Positions 47,989-59,576 are shown, counted from the first letter of the stretch. The stretch is 64,000 nt of DNA from Nymphaea colorata (GCF_008831285.2 NC_045144.1:24939716-25003715), one strand, 5' to 3'. Notes: generated from the letters alone by a model not told the origin. A program made the numbers and translations.

Positions 47989-48337
47989 GCAAAAATGAGC
48001 AGACCAACTTGAAATGTCAGGTGTGATAGCATTTGAAGTGCCAAATGTTTTTGCAGTAAGTGAATTCTATGTAATTACTGGGCTAGTGTATTGTAGGCCC
48101 ATGTTTTCAGGTTATGGGAATTTACTTTAAGCTCTTAGTTGACAACTTTTCCATTGAAAGATCAGTTCTTATTAGGAAAATCATAAATTTTATTCCCTTT
48201 GTTTTTAGAATTGTAAACAAAAGGTAAGCCTGAAATGAAAATCTCCCTATTCCTTAGGTGGGAGTGAACTTGAAATGCCAAGCAGAAACTAATGCAGTTC
48301 CTGTTTTGCAGGCTATGGCAGCTGTGTCTATCGGTAA
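46833..48337 (+). CDS. X8B: X8/CBM43 domain protein, four exons, 124 residues
   Basis: Exons 46833-46896, 47090-47118, 47671-47926 and 48312-48337, all with GT-AG introns in consistent phase, total 375 nt. Exon 1 is a signal peptide (MESRVTLNSLALLLLMLIFS). Exon 2 adds GSFVKVVNGQ. Exon 3 gives the X8 domain: NHTWCIAWPSSEE, NNIDFACSNGVDCSVL, GQACSLP, NHASVVMNLYYSANGR, HTCSFGNSGLITTVDP. Exon 4 closes it with SYGSCVYR and a stop. The six X8 cysteines and the Trp of TWC are present. X8 (CBM43) domains bind callose; small secreted members act in the cell wall, some at plasmodesmata. No C-terminal hydrophobic GPI signal is encoded, so it should be a free secreted protein. It lies divergent from S5 and convergent with S6. 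Confidence 0.88.
47936..47988. repeat. (CT)n(TA)n compound microsatellite in X8B intron 3
   Basis: A CT tract runs directly into a TA tract about 10 bp after the exon 3 donor. Confidence 0.95.
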
Positions 48338-49247
48338 AGATGCTACAGCAGGAGAAAATGAAGTAGAATCTTCCATCAATAAAGGTTTCATTGTAGTAAT
48401 GCGGCAGCCGCTGCTGATATTGGTCCCTCTATTTTGTAGAATTTTGGTTTACGTCCAGATGTGATAGTTTTGCCAGTCGAGTGGATTTGTCTCTGGGTAG
48501 TTCAAGTCCTGCTGTAGTTTATCATGTTGCTCACTCTTGCTTATGATTGGTCGGAGTAAGACAAAACGCAGAGAAATAATTTTTTGATCGCTTCTACTTG
48601 TTGCAGATATTTGAGCACATAGTTTTTCTTGCTTTTTTTTGTTTTTACTCTCAAAATATCAGCATTTCCTTTAATAAAGAATTGCCAGGCAGAGCATAAC
48701 CTTACTGATATCAGCAACTGTTCAAGAAACTAAACACCATAAAGAATTAAAAAAAGACAAAAAGCAAGGTTGTTCATCCCTGCAGAATATTCCGTTCTGG
48801 AGGATGACTTCCCAATTCTACATATCAACATTGGAACACAAGACATGAAATGATTCAGATAAACCTTTCAAGCCACGGCCTCAATCAAAATCCTTCTTGA
48901 TGTCTCTCCTCTCCTCCACAATGAACATTTCTGCAAATTTTTCGACTTCTCATTTCTTAGAGGTCCAAGATACTCTCAGGTCCTTGCGATGAAAATATCC
49001 CTACCAACTTTTTAAAACCCGCCATATCTAGAAAGATAAAATATGAAGATTCTTTATAAAGTCCTCTGCATTAATCTGCATCCTCATCATATTTGATCGG
49101 GTACATGGCAAGCCTTTTCTGGCCCATTTTTGCAGAATTTAGTTTGATGAGTTCTGTTTGGAGGAACAGATCCTTGCTTTGGGCCAAATAAGCAAACTTC
49201 TCTTTTCCCTTTGTTTTTAGAATTGTATATATATAAAATACAGCATA
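48186..49247. repeat. Tandem duplication behind X8B, unit 1
   Basis: About 1062 bp starting near TTATTCCCTTTGTTTTTAG is repeated directly from 49248. The unit contains X8B exon 4, its downstream region and the minus-strand coding remnant. Module 1 has a single copy (about 27740-28750). Confidence 0.85.
48881..49185 (-). pseudogene. Unidentified coding remnant, copy 2
   Basis: Counterpart of 28400-28740 with more lesions: the EKWKKF stretch has lost one A, and the frame after KFCKNGPEKACHVP shifts to an early stop. The end still reads ERRDIKKDFD with a stop. Confidence 0.45.
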
Positions 49248-49373
49248 AATTTTATTCCCTTTGTTTTTAGAATTGTAAACAAAAGGTAAGCGTGAAATGG
49301 AAATCTCCCTATTCCTTAGGTGGGAGTGAACTTGATATGCCAAGCAGAAACTAATGCAGTTCCTGTTTTGCAG

Positions 49374-49399
49374 GCTATGGCAGCTGTGTCTATCCGTAA
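49374..49399 (+). pseudogene. Duplicate last exon of X8B
   Basis: After TTTTGCAG the sequence reads (S)YGSCVYP and TAA, equal to X8B exon 4 except for the last residue (Pro for Arg). The acceptor site is intact, so it could serve as an alternative last exon for X8B if exon 4 were skipped. No upstream exons accompany it. Confidence 0.7.
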
Positions 49400-49946
49400 A
49401 CATGCTACAGCAGGAGAGAATGAAGTAGAATCTTCCATCAATAAAGGTTTCATTGTAGTAATGCAGCAGCCGCTGCTGCTATTGGTGCCTCCATTTTGTA
49501 GAATTTTGGTTTAGGTCGAGATGTGATAGCTTTGCCAGTCGAGTGGATTTGTCTGTGGGTAGTTGTTCAAGTCCTGCTGTAGTTTATCATGTTGCTCAGT
49601 CTTGCTTATGATTGGTCGGAGTAAGACAAAATGCAGATAAATAATTTTTTGATTGCTTCTACTTGTTCCAGATATTTGAGCACACATTTTTTCTTGCTTT
49701 TGCTTGTTTTACTGTCAAAGTATCAGCATTTCCTTTAATGAAAAATTTCCAGGGAAAGCATAACCTTACTGATATCAGCAACTGTCAAGAAACAAAACAC
49801 CATAAAGAAGTAAAAAAAGAAAGAAAGCAAGATTGTTCATCCCTGTAGAATATTCCATTCTGGAGGATGACTTCTCAATTCTACATATCAACACTGGAAC
49901 AACACAAGACATGAAATGATTCAGATAAACCTTTCAAGCCACGGCC

Positions 49947-50290
49947 TCAATCAAAATCCTTCTTGATGTCTCTCCTCTCCTCCACAATGAACAGTTCTGC
50001 ATATTTTTTCCCCTTCTCATTTGTTAGAGGTCCATGATACTGTCAAGTCCTTGCGATGAAAATATCCCTACCAACTTATTAAAACCCACCATAATGAAGA
50101 ATATAAAATCAGAAGATTCTCTATAAAGTCCTCTGCATTAATCTGCATCCTCATCATACTTGATCGGATACATGACAAGCCTTTTCTGACCCATTTTTGC
50201 AGAATTTAATTTGATGAGTTCTGTTTGGAGGAACATATCCTTGCTTTTCCACAATTCTCTTGTAACAGTTTTTTCTTGATAAGATGCTAT
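49947..50290 (-). pseudogene. Unidentified coding remnant, copy 3
   Basis: Counterpart of 28400-28740 and 48881-49185. The final segment is open here: GPLTNEKGKKYAELFIVEE, then RRDIKKDFD and a stop, while the upstream part keeps HQIKFCKNGSEKACHV before a frame slip. Confidence 0.45.
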
Positions 50291-50300
50291 TGAATTTGAA

Positions 50301-51960
50301 GTATCTATCCTCACAAATTAATATGTTCATAAAGAAACAGAGCACTTTAATTGCTCAAGGAAAAAGCACCAACAGGGATTGTTTGTCAGCAGAAACATTT
50401 GTAATTTTTCATGAATCTGCTTAAAAGTTTGTGGCAGATTCATTGGACATGTAACTATTATTCCGTGAACCTGCTCTAATCATTCAAGTGGAGAATATGT
50501 TCACAAAAATATTTAATATTTAAGACTAAACCTAATCGGAGTTTATATGCCATCAGGCATTCATTTAAATGTAATTCTGATTTGAGTCCAATCGGAATGC
50601 ACGTCAGGTCACATGTCATTCCTTAAACCAGAACCTGGTCTGATTTTTTAATTGAATTAAAAAATTTTAAGCAGTTTGTCCATATTTATGGGATCCAAAT
50701 CTAATTTATTAATATCACCATTAGGCATCCGACCATTGATCAGTTGAACGGACGTGCCCCAGCATTAATAAATTTCTCTTTCCCCTTAACCCGCCCACCC
50801 TTGTCCCTCCCTTATTTTGTCCCCAATTTTTTGCATCGGTTAGCAAAGCGGGTGATTATTGTCCATTAAAAGTTAATCAGTCGTTGTTATATATATATAT
50901 ATATATATAATATAATTGTTGTAAATAGTGGATTCACGATGACAGTTCATTGGTGATAACTCTTTAGCCATGAAATCCATCATTTGTGATAGTTTTTAGC
51001 ATTGTAAAATATATAAAAAAAAAATCATCTAGTATTTTTGCTATTTTCGTTGTTTAATATTTGTTTAACATTTTGCTTTTTATTTTTCTCTCCACCATCT
51101 ATTTATTTTGGATGAATGGTGCAATTATTAATTGATTACTTAACCAAGTTAAAGCAAAAAAATCATGTTCATTTATGTCAATTTTTGTAAAACATGTGTT
51201 GATTTCCAAAGAGTTTTGAACCTTATACCCAGTACATGTTTGTAGGGTCAAAAGCAAAAACTTTCTAGTAAGGGTACTAGTTATAAACTTTTAAATTTTT
51301 TTGAAAAATATTAATATAAAAATATAAAAATTACTCAAAAAATATCAATATAAAAATAAACATTTTTTTTTATTAGTGTAGGCAATAGCAGACAGCCTAG
51401 CTCCGCCTCCCCCTACGCTTGTCTCGCTACGCAGCCGGCCAGCGGCGTGTGGGTCCAAGGAGCAGCATACCAATAACATGGTCAAACCCGAATAAAAGAA
51501 AAGATTGCCTACGCAGTTCGTGACCTCGAACCTGACAGCTGCCTTCTTTAGATTATTTTACGTTCTGACTTCTTCACAAGTTGACAAAGGAGCCACCAAA
51601 ACTTGTTGACATTATATCCTGTTCGTCCTGCAAGATCGAGACAGAAAGCACGGTCTGTGCGCAATTAAAAACTAAAAAAATCCTTTGCAGCAGGCACGCA
51701 CGAAGTTCAACGCCAGTGAGCAGATCGACACAGATATGGAAGGTCGAGTTGAATTCAAAAAAGATACAATATGGTGGATCTAGCTATGACGACGGACCAC
51801 TATTGGCAGGCGAAGTAAACTGAAAGTCTAACTCAATGTAGTCATACAATATTGGAGGTGTGGCGGCCATTAATGAGCACATTCAACGTCAAATTGTTGC
51901 ATGCCAACATAACTTCTAGTCAGGAATGTCGGTTCAGAATCCTTCTGTTTCTGTATGCAC
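50301..51960. other. No recognised gene; insertion-rich spacer
   Basis: It mixes sequence matching 28900-29640 with insertions absent from module 1. A GC-richer patch at about 51390-51900 contains CCTAGCTCCGCCTCCCCCTA, like the end of a hAT-type repeat. It also holds an 80-codon ORF (51581-51823) with no family features. Confidence 0.45.
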
Positions 51961-52810
51961 AATCAATCTTCTGTATGACCCACACGTTATAAATTTTGTA
52001 ATATCAGGCTACCAATTACATAAATTAGCTATTAGGGACGCCATGAAAATGTTTCACATTTCACACTTGAGACGCGCGGAACACCAACACTGTAGTCACT
52101 GAGATAACGATCATGAACCAAACTCCAACTATGGATACACATTACAATGAGAGAGGGTGAGAGAGAGAGAGAGAGAGAGAGAAAATGATTGTGAAGAGAA
52201 GTCACAAAGAAATAAGAATGGAAAGGAATGCAAAACAAAATACAAACAAACAAAGGGAAGTTGAATGAAGATGAGGAATAGCTGTGTCCTTAGACATCTA
52301 ATTATTCTGTTCCTTAAAAAGATGAGGGTGTGGAGGAAAGAGGGTAGAGAGAATGAAGGATAAAGGAGGCAAGAAGAGGAAAAGAGAGAAGTCGTAATCA
52401 GAATGAACAAGATGATAACGACAGTTACCAAGATAAACGAAAGTCACACAATGACAAGTAGAAGTGGAAATGAATGCACTGAGGGAGAGGGAGAGAGACC
52501 ATAACCAAGATACTCTAGGGAAAATACAATGAACAACGCATCTTAAACGAAGGTCATACAGTATAACACAAATTAAGTATGCAAGTTGAACTGAGAGAGA
52601 CAGAGGGGGAGAGAGAGGTGGCACAATGTAGCACGAAATTTTAACGCCAATAACATTCAAGGGGAAGACTAGCAGCCTTGTTGTTTTGAGTTTGTAGTTA
52701 ACAAATGGATAAATGATTTTTTATGCTTATTTGAAACAAGGAATCGATATTTCTCGATCAAGAAGTTGGTTCTTGCAGCAGTGCATCTTTAAGCATCACA
52801 GCAGCAAGCA

Positions 52811-53281
52811 CTAAGCGTAGCCACACATGCCGTATATACAGTAGGACCCCTTACGGCACTTGTTCCCGCATCTCCCGCAGTTCTTGCCGTCCAACGCCAG
52901 ATTCACGCACCTCCCCTTGCAGCACATCTCCGTGAACCTGCACCTCCTCCCGCAGTTGCCGCAGTTGAGGCGATCGGTCTTCCGATCCACGCACTTCTTT
53001 TTGCAGCAGTCAGGGCCAGGGCTCCCCTTCAGTTTGCAGATCTTCCGGTTTTTGTCGCACGTCTGCGGCTTCCAGGATCTGGCCAGGTACCGGCGGAGTC
53101 CGAGCGACGGCAGGTCGCCAGAGTAAGGCTCCTCCTCGACCGTAGGGTCCTCACTGCCACCAACTTCACCTTCTTCTGGTTTCTCGTGTTCTTCGGTTGC
53201 TGCTGGGAGTGTCGTGGATGGGACCAGCCAAATGAGAGCGCCGATGACTGCTGCTGTTAGGAGTAACCGTGGTGCGGCCAT
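52811..53281 (-). CDS. S6: STIG1-like secreted protein, type I, divergent copy
   Basis: A 156-residue intronless ORF with a signal peptide (MAAPRLLLTAAVIGALIWLV), an acidic propeptide, the motif YSGDLPSLGLRRYLARSW, and a complete 16-cysteine STIG1 domain ending YCIYGMCGYA. Unlike S2 and S5, which share one domain sequence, it differs at several domain positions (for example CDKNRKIC, NCGNCGRRC, TEMCCKGRC, ALDGKNC). It is the module 2 counterpart of S2 by position, but S2 is far closer to S5. A longer in-frame reading to 53338 has no ATG at its start, so the shared ATG at 53281 is preferred. Confidence 0.93.
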   Translation of the reverse strand: MAAPRLLLTAAVIGALIWLVPSTTLPAATEEHEKPEEGEVGGSEDPTVEEEPYSGDLPSLGLRRYLARSWKPQTCDKNRKICKLKGSPGPDCCKKKCVDRKTDRLNCGNCGRRCRFTEMCCKGRCVNLALDGKNCGRCGNKCRKGSYCIYGMCGYA

Positions 53282-53376
53282 GGTGGTGGTGGTGGGGGAC
53301 GGCGGAGGCGGAGGTGGTAGATTTAATGGTGGAAGCAAGACCGGATTGAGAAGGAAAGAAATGAGAATGATGTTGG

Positions 53377-53383
53377 TTTTATA
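53377..53383 (-). promoter_or_regulatory. TATA box of S6
   Basis: TATAAAA on the minus strand about 95 bp upstream of the ATG. The sequence further upstream diverges from the other type I copies soon after this point. Confidence 0.7.
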
Positions 53384-54947
53384 GAGAATTAGGCTTGAAA
53401 AGTTTGGTGGTCTAAAGAGTTGACGAGCGGAATGTGAGCGATAAAAGGCAGAGCAGAAGGAACAGGTTTAGGATTGTTGTGATCTTGCCACTTGGTTGTT
53501 GTTTTTTCCTCTTTTTCTTCATTAATAATTAAATAAGAAAAGCAATAAATTAGCGGCTTTATGTCATATTTTTCGAAATTAGGATTACTACACACCGCCA
53601 AAAAGAAAATCAAAGATTAATGGCACATAAGAACTTGGTTTTTAGCCTCTAATCTGTTTTGGAGTTCAAATTAAAGAAATCAGCAATGTAGTTTTTTAAG
53701 TAGCTGGTCAGAAGTCTTTAGTTTGGTTCATATGGGCACTATAACTTTGTAGCTTAAGCGGTGGAGCATGTCATCTAAGTTTAAGAATGCACGAGTCGCC
53801 GCTACTGTCAGCGTCTAGGATCTTGAAAGCATGAGGAATGGAGAGGCTTCGAGCGGTATTTCTAGGCAGTGGGCTGTTAACTTCACCTAGAAATGGGCTC
53901 TACTTAAACAGCCTGTTTAACCATTGGCGTACTACAAGTAATATTGAGACGAGGACACACCCCCAAAAGCCTAGTGCATAAAACAATACAATGACTTCTG
54001 CGGTTTCTATATTGCTGAAGTGCCGCAAATCTTTTTGGTAATGAATCAAATTTGCCAAAGTCACAAATTTTATCACACTTTCTGTCAGCTAGGCAAATAT
54101 TATATATGTTTTTCCACTAAAACACAAAAACAGGAATTATGTCAAAATTCTAGAGAGAGAGAGCCAAGTTACTGGTACTCTTGGCCTAATTGTGTCACCT
54201 TTATTTAGTTAGCCAGTACTGCTTGGGCTCTTAGTTGCTGCCATGACTGGGCTTGAGTTTTCCAGTCGGGCTGAGCTCATATCTACTTGGTCAGATAATT
54301 AATGATTATTATAATGAAATGGACCGAGTCTGAATCCAACATTCACAATTCATGGAATGTAAAGTCAAGAATGTATAGTTGTAAATACAATGTATTAGTT
54401 TATTTTCTAATTGATAGATTAGGGTAATCTTTTTCTGACTAAATTTTATGTCTCTTAGCCAGAATTTTCTAGCTCTGCCCATGGTCGAAAGACTTAGTTG
54501 CAACTTGCTAGAGCCCAGAGTTATATAACTATGGCAATTTAGCTACTTAATAAGATCATGGCGTCCAACTAAATTGTCCTAAATCAATGCAAAATTTCGT
54601 CAGACTGATCAGACCAACTCGGTTTCAGTGTAAAAGACGAGGCGCAATTCAACTTGTTTCCTTCAACCTCAGGAAAAGAAAGGAAGAAACGACGAAGGAG
54701 GAGACCCAAAATTTGGCATCTTTATCATTTGATGGCACTTCTTTTCTTACATTCACATTTCTGGAATTATTCACGGCACGCCTTTTTTTTTACCTTGAGA
54801 AATTCCTCTCTCTTTCCAGCTAGCTGCTTACCACATTCTCTTTCTAAATTGCACCGGACAAAGTTTGGCACACTACGTGGGAAGAAAGTCTCACTACAAA
54901 ATGAGGCTACATAACTGGCTTTCGTTTGCATATCAGCCTGACGTTTG

Positions 54948-54950
<3 letters not shown>

Positions 54951-54991
<41 letters not shown>
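54951..54991. repeat. (AT)n microsatellite
   Basis: About 41 bp of uninterrupted AT. Confidence 0.95.
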
Positions 54992-54994
<3 letters not shown>

Positions 54995-55530
54995 GGTATG
55001 TCCCAGAATACAAACCACTGCTTAAATACAATGTGATTATAATGTGATTATGGTCTACTTTTTGTGACGGTTACGATTTCAAGAACAAGATGATGGAAAA
55101 TATATATTAAGTTAATAATGGTTCAAATTTAATGGTATTTTATAATAAGTAAAATTGAATGACTCTTACAATTTGATAAGGGTGGGCAAGGGGCCGGTGA
55201 GCCTGGCTCGGGCCCGGCTCGATAGCCCGGGCTCGGCCCAGTTCGGCTCATTTGAAATTAAAAAATATTTTTTTAAATACAAAATAAATTTTTAAAATAT
55301 AAAATATATTTAATAACAATAAATATAAATTTTAAAAAAAATTAAAAATAAAATTTTAATCTAAACGGGTAGGGCCGGCCTATCGGGCCCGGGCCAGGAA
55401 ATTCCCATCTTTCAAAAAAAACAAACTATCACATGTCTTGTATTAAACTAGTTTTTATATACATATTATTTTAGGATGTTTTTATTTTGTTTAAAATATT
55501 TTTTAGCAAAAATTGAATGGTTTGGTTTTA

Positions 55531-55534
<4 letters not shown>

Positions 55535-55577
<43 letters not shown>
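55535..55577. repeat. (AT)n microsatellite
   Basis: About 43 bp of uninterrupted AT. Confidence 0.95.
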
Positions 55578-55582
<5 letters not shown>

Positions 55583-55679
55583 CCGAGCACGTTGCGCAGC
55601 CATATCTACATATATTTGACAAGACATAATTAATAAACTATGTTGTTTTTTCACTATGAATAATTAATAATTTTAGTGG

Positions 55680-57246
55680 CGATTGCCCTCTGCCTCCGCC
55701 CCTGTTGGGCCAGACCAGACTCAAGTTTTAATGGGCTCAGGGTCGAACTTAGACTTAGCCTTGGCTCAGCTCGGCTCAGCTCGAGCTACCCACTTCCAAG
55801 CTAGTCATAGTACTCTCATGCGAAAGACTGTAATTTGTGGGCTCTACAGTATTCGATGGAACCCCACTACACAATTTTGTACTGATTAAAGGGGACCCAT
55901 GGAGAATATGCTTGGTCCGATTAGTGTAATTTCTCCCACTATCTTCTACCTTCTCTATAAGCTGTAAAATATATATACTCTTCCCACTCACCAAACTATT
56001 ATTCTTCTACTTTCTCTATAAGCGGTAAAATATATATACTCATCTTACTCACCAGTAACCAAACTATTATCCATCATAAAATATATTCAAATTAATAAAA
56101 AAATACTTAATAGTCAGCATTTATGAGTGATAAGACTTAGTCGAAAGCATATAATGATATAATGCCTGACGATGTAGTCAAACAAGAAACGGGGGATCCA
56201 ACCACTACTTTGTTTGAATCACCTAGCATCACCAACCACATAACTGGTTTTGCCAGAGCGGTCGATACAACCACATGAAAGACTTTCATGGTTGGGCGAA
56301 TTATGTTTCTTAAATTTTTTCATTGATGCTAGTAGCGTGAGCAGAATGAGTATATTATCTTATCAATATTGCCGAAACTCCTACCCTTCTCCCCATTCTT
56401 ATTGCACCGGATTGCTTTCAATGGCTTGGGATACACGTCCTATTGTGCTTTTCATTGCTGTTAGAGACTAAGGTGGCGTTTGAATGCTGAATGTACATAT
56501 AAGCTGGGGCAACTATGGGCAGTTGCCCATGCAAGCAACAAAATTTTTATTTAATTTTACATGTTTTTACATAAATTTTTTATAATTATTTACTTATTTA
56601 TTTATGTATGTTGTACTTCTTCAAAATTATTTACTTTTTAAATTTTTTTAATGTATTTTTTTTTTCTAACTAGAGTGGGGTCACGGCACAGGCGTTCCTC
56701 CCTTCCCTCCGCCGCTATTTGCGTGGGCTGTAAAGTAGCAATCAGTATTTGGTAATTTTTGAAAAAAAAAAAAATTCTTTGTAGTCCTTTTACTTTTTTC
56801 AATTTCCACAGCCATCAAACGTGTTTTAAGTTCCAACTTAATTATTCGGGTGTGAGTTATCAAGTTTGGAGCGCACATCGGACCCATCATGTTATCATCT
56901 CATGGAGAAGCCACACAGATGGTCAATGGATTGTGGATAACTCATCATGACCCGTTTTGAAGACTGGGTCTGCAAGAAATTGAAAAAAAATGGCCGTACG
57001 ATGAGTGCCACGAGGAGGGCAAGACGTCAAGAACATGGGGGAATAGGGACGCAAACATTCCCGCTTTTCTAGGAACGCCAGGTCGGAACGTTCTGTCCTC
57101 GCTTATTCTCTCCAACATAGCGGATAGGAACTCCCAGCTCCGTGGGTATCATTAGTACACAACAAAAATAAAATAAGTAAATGTCAAAATTATATTAAAT
57201 TTTGTATAAAATGTGATATTAATAAATAAAATTTATATATGTCGAC

Positions 57247-57313
<67 letters not shown>

Positions 57314-58180
57314 GTGAGATTAGCTCGGTAAAAGTTTGCGCCTCTCTAAATCCTTTAATTTGGATTTTTTTTTTGAAATTCTTCATCATGTATACGTATA
57401 TTGGGTCAATTATGAAGACTGATATTTAGTGAGGAATTCAATTAATTTGGTAACTTTTAATTTTTTTTGAAGCAGGTGAATAATTTTGCTTTAGGTAATT
57501 GTCCTTTAGAAATGTTTACAATAAAAATAGAAGTTTAACATTAGCAAATTTTGATGATTTAACAAATGTTAGATTTCAAAATTTTCCGGTTTTCATTTCC
57601 GCTACTTTTTTTTCCTGCTTGCCTTTAATTTCCTTTAACTTTAATTTCAGGTCATTTTTTAATACTTCTTGTTTAATTTCCTCGTCGTTTCACGTTGTTT
57701 TCATACTTTTCCTAGATAATATTAAATTTACATCGTAGACGATAGACAACTTATTTCCAACTAACGTTTGAGTTTGCATCACTGTTAAACATTTGCACCG
57801 AAGAACCATTTGAGTTAAATACATGCGTATGAACGTTGGCCTGGTAGGAATTTTTCAATAAAGAGGCCAAACAAAACTTTAACATGAGCTGCAATATAAC
57901 TTTTCAAGTTTTTTATATAGCCTTCTAAATGATTTTTTTTTTAAAAGTACATGCAATCTTTTTTTTTTTTTCTGAAAATTGTAGGGGGCACCATGGCAAC
58001 CCCTGCATATGAACGTAGCCAAACCATACGATGGGAGTATCCAATGGCACATGCTCATGTAGGCTTTGCTGATTTACATACTAATGCTTCATAGTTATTT
58101 ACTTAGTCATTCATTTATTTATACATTGGAGCCCCTTAACTATTAGCTTTTTGAAGGTTTTGCGCCTCAATCAGAATGCA
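55680..58180. repeat. Intergenic U unit (copy 6), 3' flank of S7
   Basis: It has the same landmark order as the other copies (GGGCTCTACAGTATT, TTTGAATCACC, CATCGGACCCATCA, GGAACGTTCTGTCCTCGC, the tail near GGTAATTG). The MITE is reduced to its left end. A different repeat (about 56505-56735, beginning near GGCAACTATGGGCAGTTGCC) replaces its remainder. Confidence 0.7.
57250..57310. repeat. (TA)n microsatellite
   Basis: About 61 bp of uninterrupted TA inside the U unit; absent at this point in the other copies. Confidence 0.95.
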
Positions 58181-58486
58181 GGGATGGAGTTACAAAGTCG
58201 CAGAGGTCAAACTATAGTTTTAAAATTTTAATGGCGGTTGAAATAGGAATCTTTAAAATTATATATATATACTAAACTAAATTTTTTTTAATTTATGTAT
58301 AAATTTTTAAAGTTTTTAAAATTTGAGAGGGGCCAAGGCCCATACTGCCCCTCTCCCCCTCCCTCAGCACCTGACTATATGCATACTTGGATTGCTAATT
58401 GGTGGCACGATTCGTTTGCATATGCATGTAGAAGTTCGTTCCATGTTATACTAATAAGAGAGGTTAGCATGGAAGCCGCCCTCCCC

Positions 58487-58665
58487 CAGTGGCGAAGCCG
58501 AGACAAATTTTTTGAAGGGGCACTGACTCACATGTTATTATACATGAAGGGGCACTTACATGTATAATAAAGTAAATATTAACAATCTTGATGTAAAAGT
58601 AAAAGAAAATTGAGAATCTGGTGGGGGCAAGTGCCCACACGAGCGTATTTGTGTCTCCGCCACTG
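58487..58665. mobile_element. hAT-type MITE (179 bp) with perfect 8-bp target duplication
   Basis: It starts CAGTGGCGAAGCCGAGACA and ends TGTGTCTCCGCCACTG, so the termini are inverted repeats. The identical octamer CCCTCCCC lies at 58479-58486 and 58666-58673. Eight-base duplication and a CAGTGG terminus are hallmarks of hAT elements. It has no coding capacity. The counterpart region near S3 lacks it, so it inserted after the module duplication or was lost there. Confidence 0.88.
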
Positions 58666-58768
58666 CCCTCCCCGATAGTGAGCCTATTGTACTGCATGAA
58701 GGATGTGGTAGGGGGCGCCGCGCCTCAGCAAGCCATAACATATAACCTTCTTTAAAAGGTACAACGTC

Positions 58769-58769
<1 letters not shown>

Positions 58770-58809
<40 letters not shown>
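58770..58809. repeat. (TAA)n microsatellite
   Basis: About 40 bp of TAA triplets, the counterpart of the ATT/AAT run near 34227-34262. Confidence 0.9.
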
Positions 58810-58810
<1 letters not shown>

Positions 58811-58976
58811 CAATATATAATATAAGTCACAAGACTCACAAAGTAATTAATTGTAATTGGTAAGGGAGTACATATAGTTAAAACTTGTACCAAATGACTG
58901 ACTATCTTCTCAAGAAGCATACTAAACAACAATCTATTTGTTTTGATGCTTTTATATATATATATATATCAAGCTC

Positions 58977-59450
58977 TTAACGTGCATAGCCGCACATGCC
59001 ATATGAGCAATTGGATCCTCGACGGCATTTATTTCCGCAACTCCCGCAGTTCTTTCGGTCCGTGGCGAGATTCACGCACTTCCCGTTGCAGCATGCCTCG
59101 TTGACCTCGCACTTGTTCCCACACTTACCGCAGTTGAGGCCGTCAGTTTTGAGGTCCACGCACTTCTTCTCGCAACAGTGATCAGGGCCACCCTTTGTTG
59201 ATGATCCGCAGATACTTGGGTCCTTATCACACGTCAATTCTTTAGATTTAGCGAGAAACCGACGAATGGTAGGCACCGGTAGGCGGCCGGAGTACGGCTT
59301 GCCGTCGCCGGCAGCTGAAGCTTCCTGAGCAGGCAGTTGATTGGGTTCATCTGCCTCATTTGGCAGCGGCGACGGCGCCAATGTTGTGATGATGATGAGG
59401 ATGACTATGATGGAAAATGTTAGTAGTAACCTTGGTGTTGGTGTTGCCAT
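58977..59450 (-). CDS. S7: STIG1-like secreted protein, type II
   Basis: An intronless ORF of 157 residues from the ATG at 59450. It has a hydrophobic signal (RLLLTFSIIVILIIITTLAP), a linker, the motif KPYSGRLPVPTIRRFLAKSK, and a complete STIG1 domain with 16 cysteines: TCDKDPSIC, HCCEKKC, NCGKCGNKC, ACCNGKC, NCGSCGNKC, NCSYGMCGYAR. The domain pattern is that of the secreted STIG1 family, but the sequence is clearly distinct from type I. The open frame extends upstream to 59645, beyond the TATA box, so that extension is unlikely to be translated. It is the intact partner of truncated S3. Confidence 0.92.
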   Translation of the reverse strand: MATPTPRLLLTFSIIVILIIITTLAPSPLPNEADEPNQLPAQEASAAGDGKPYSGRLPVPTIRRFLAKSKELTCDKDPSICGSSTKGGPDHCCEKKCVDLKTDGLNCGKCGNKCEVNEACCNGKCVNLATDRKNCGSCGNKCRRGSNCSYGMCGYAR

Positions 59451-59576
59451 GGTTGTAGCGGTGGCGGCGCCGGTGGCAGTTTCAGCCAAAGTGGTGGCGG
59501 TGATGCTGATAAGAGCTTCCAATGTATGAAGCAAATTAAGGTTGGCAGAGTGGGGAGGGAATGAGAACGGTGTTGG

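Larger units (their letters stand above)
49248..50300. repeat. Tandem duplication behind X8B, unit 2
   Basis: Second copy of the 1062-bp unit, a few percent different from unit 1. It holds a duplicate last exon of X8B and a third coding remnant. Confidence 0.85.
53390..55680. other. 5' flank of S6 with repeats, no other gene
   Basis: Patchy similarity to the 5' flanks of S1, S2 and S5 (for example AGCCAGTACTGCTTGGGCTC near 54210 and ACAGCCTGTTTAACCAT near 53907), interrupted by unrelated sequence. TA tracts lie at 54951-54991 and 55535-55577. A GC-rich repeat lies at about 55185-55405 (CTCGGGCCCGGCTCG and GGGCCCGGGCC). No coding frame is supported. Confidence 0.5.

Noticed and set aside
53282-53338. 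Extended start of S6 with a proline-rich leader
   Set aside because: The extension begins at a non-ATG codon; the shared type I ATG at 53281 gives a normal signal peptide.
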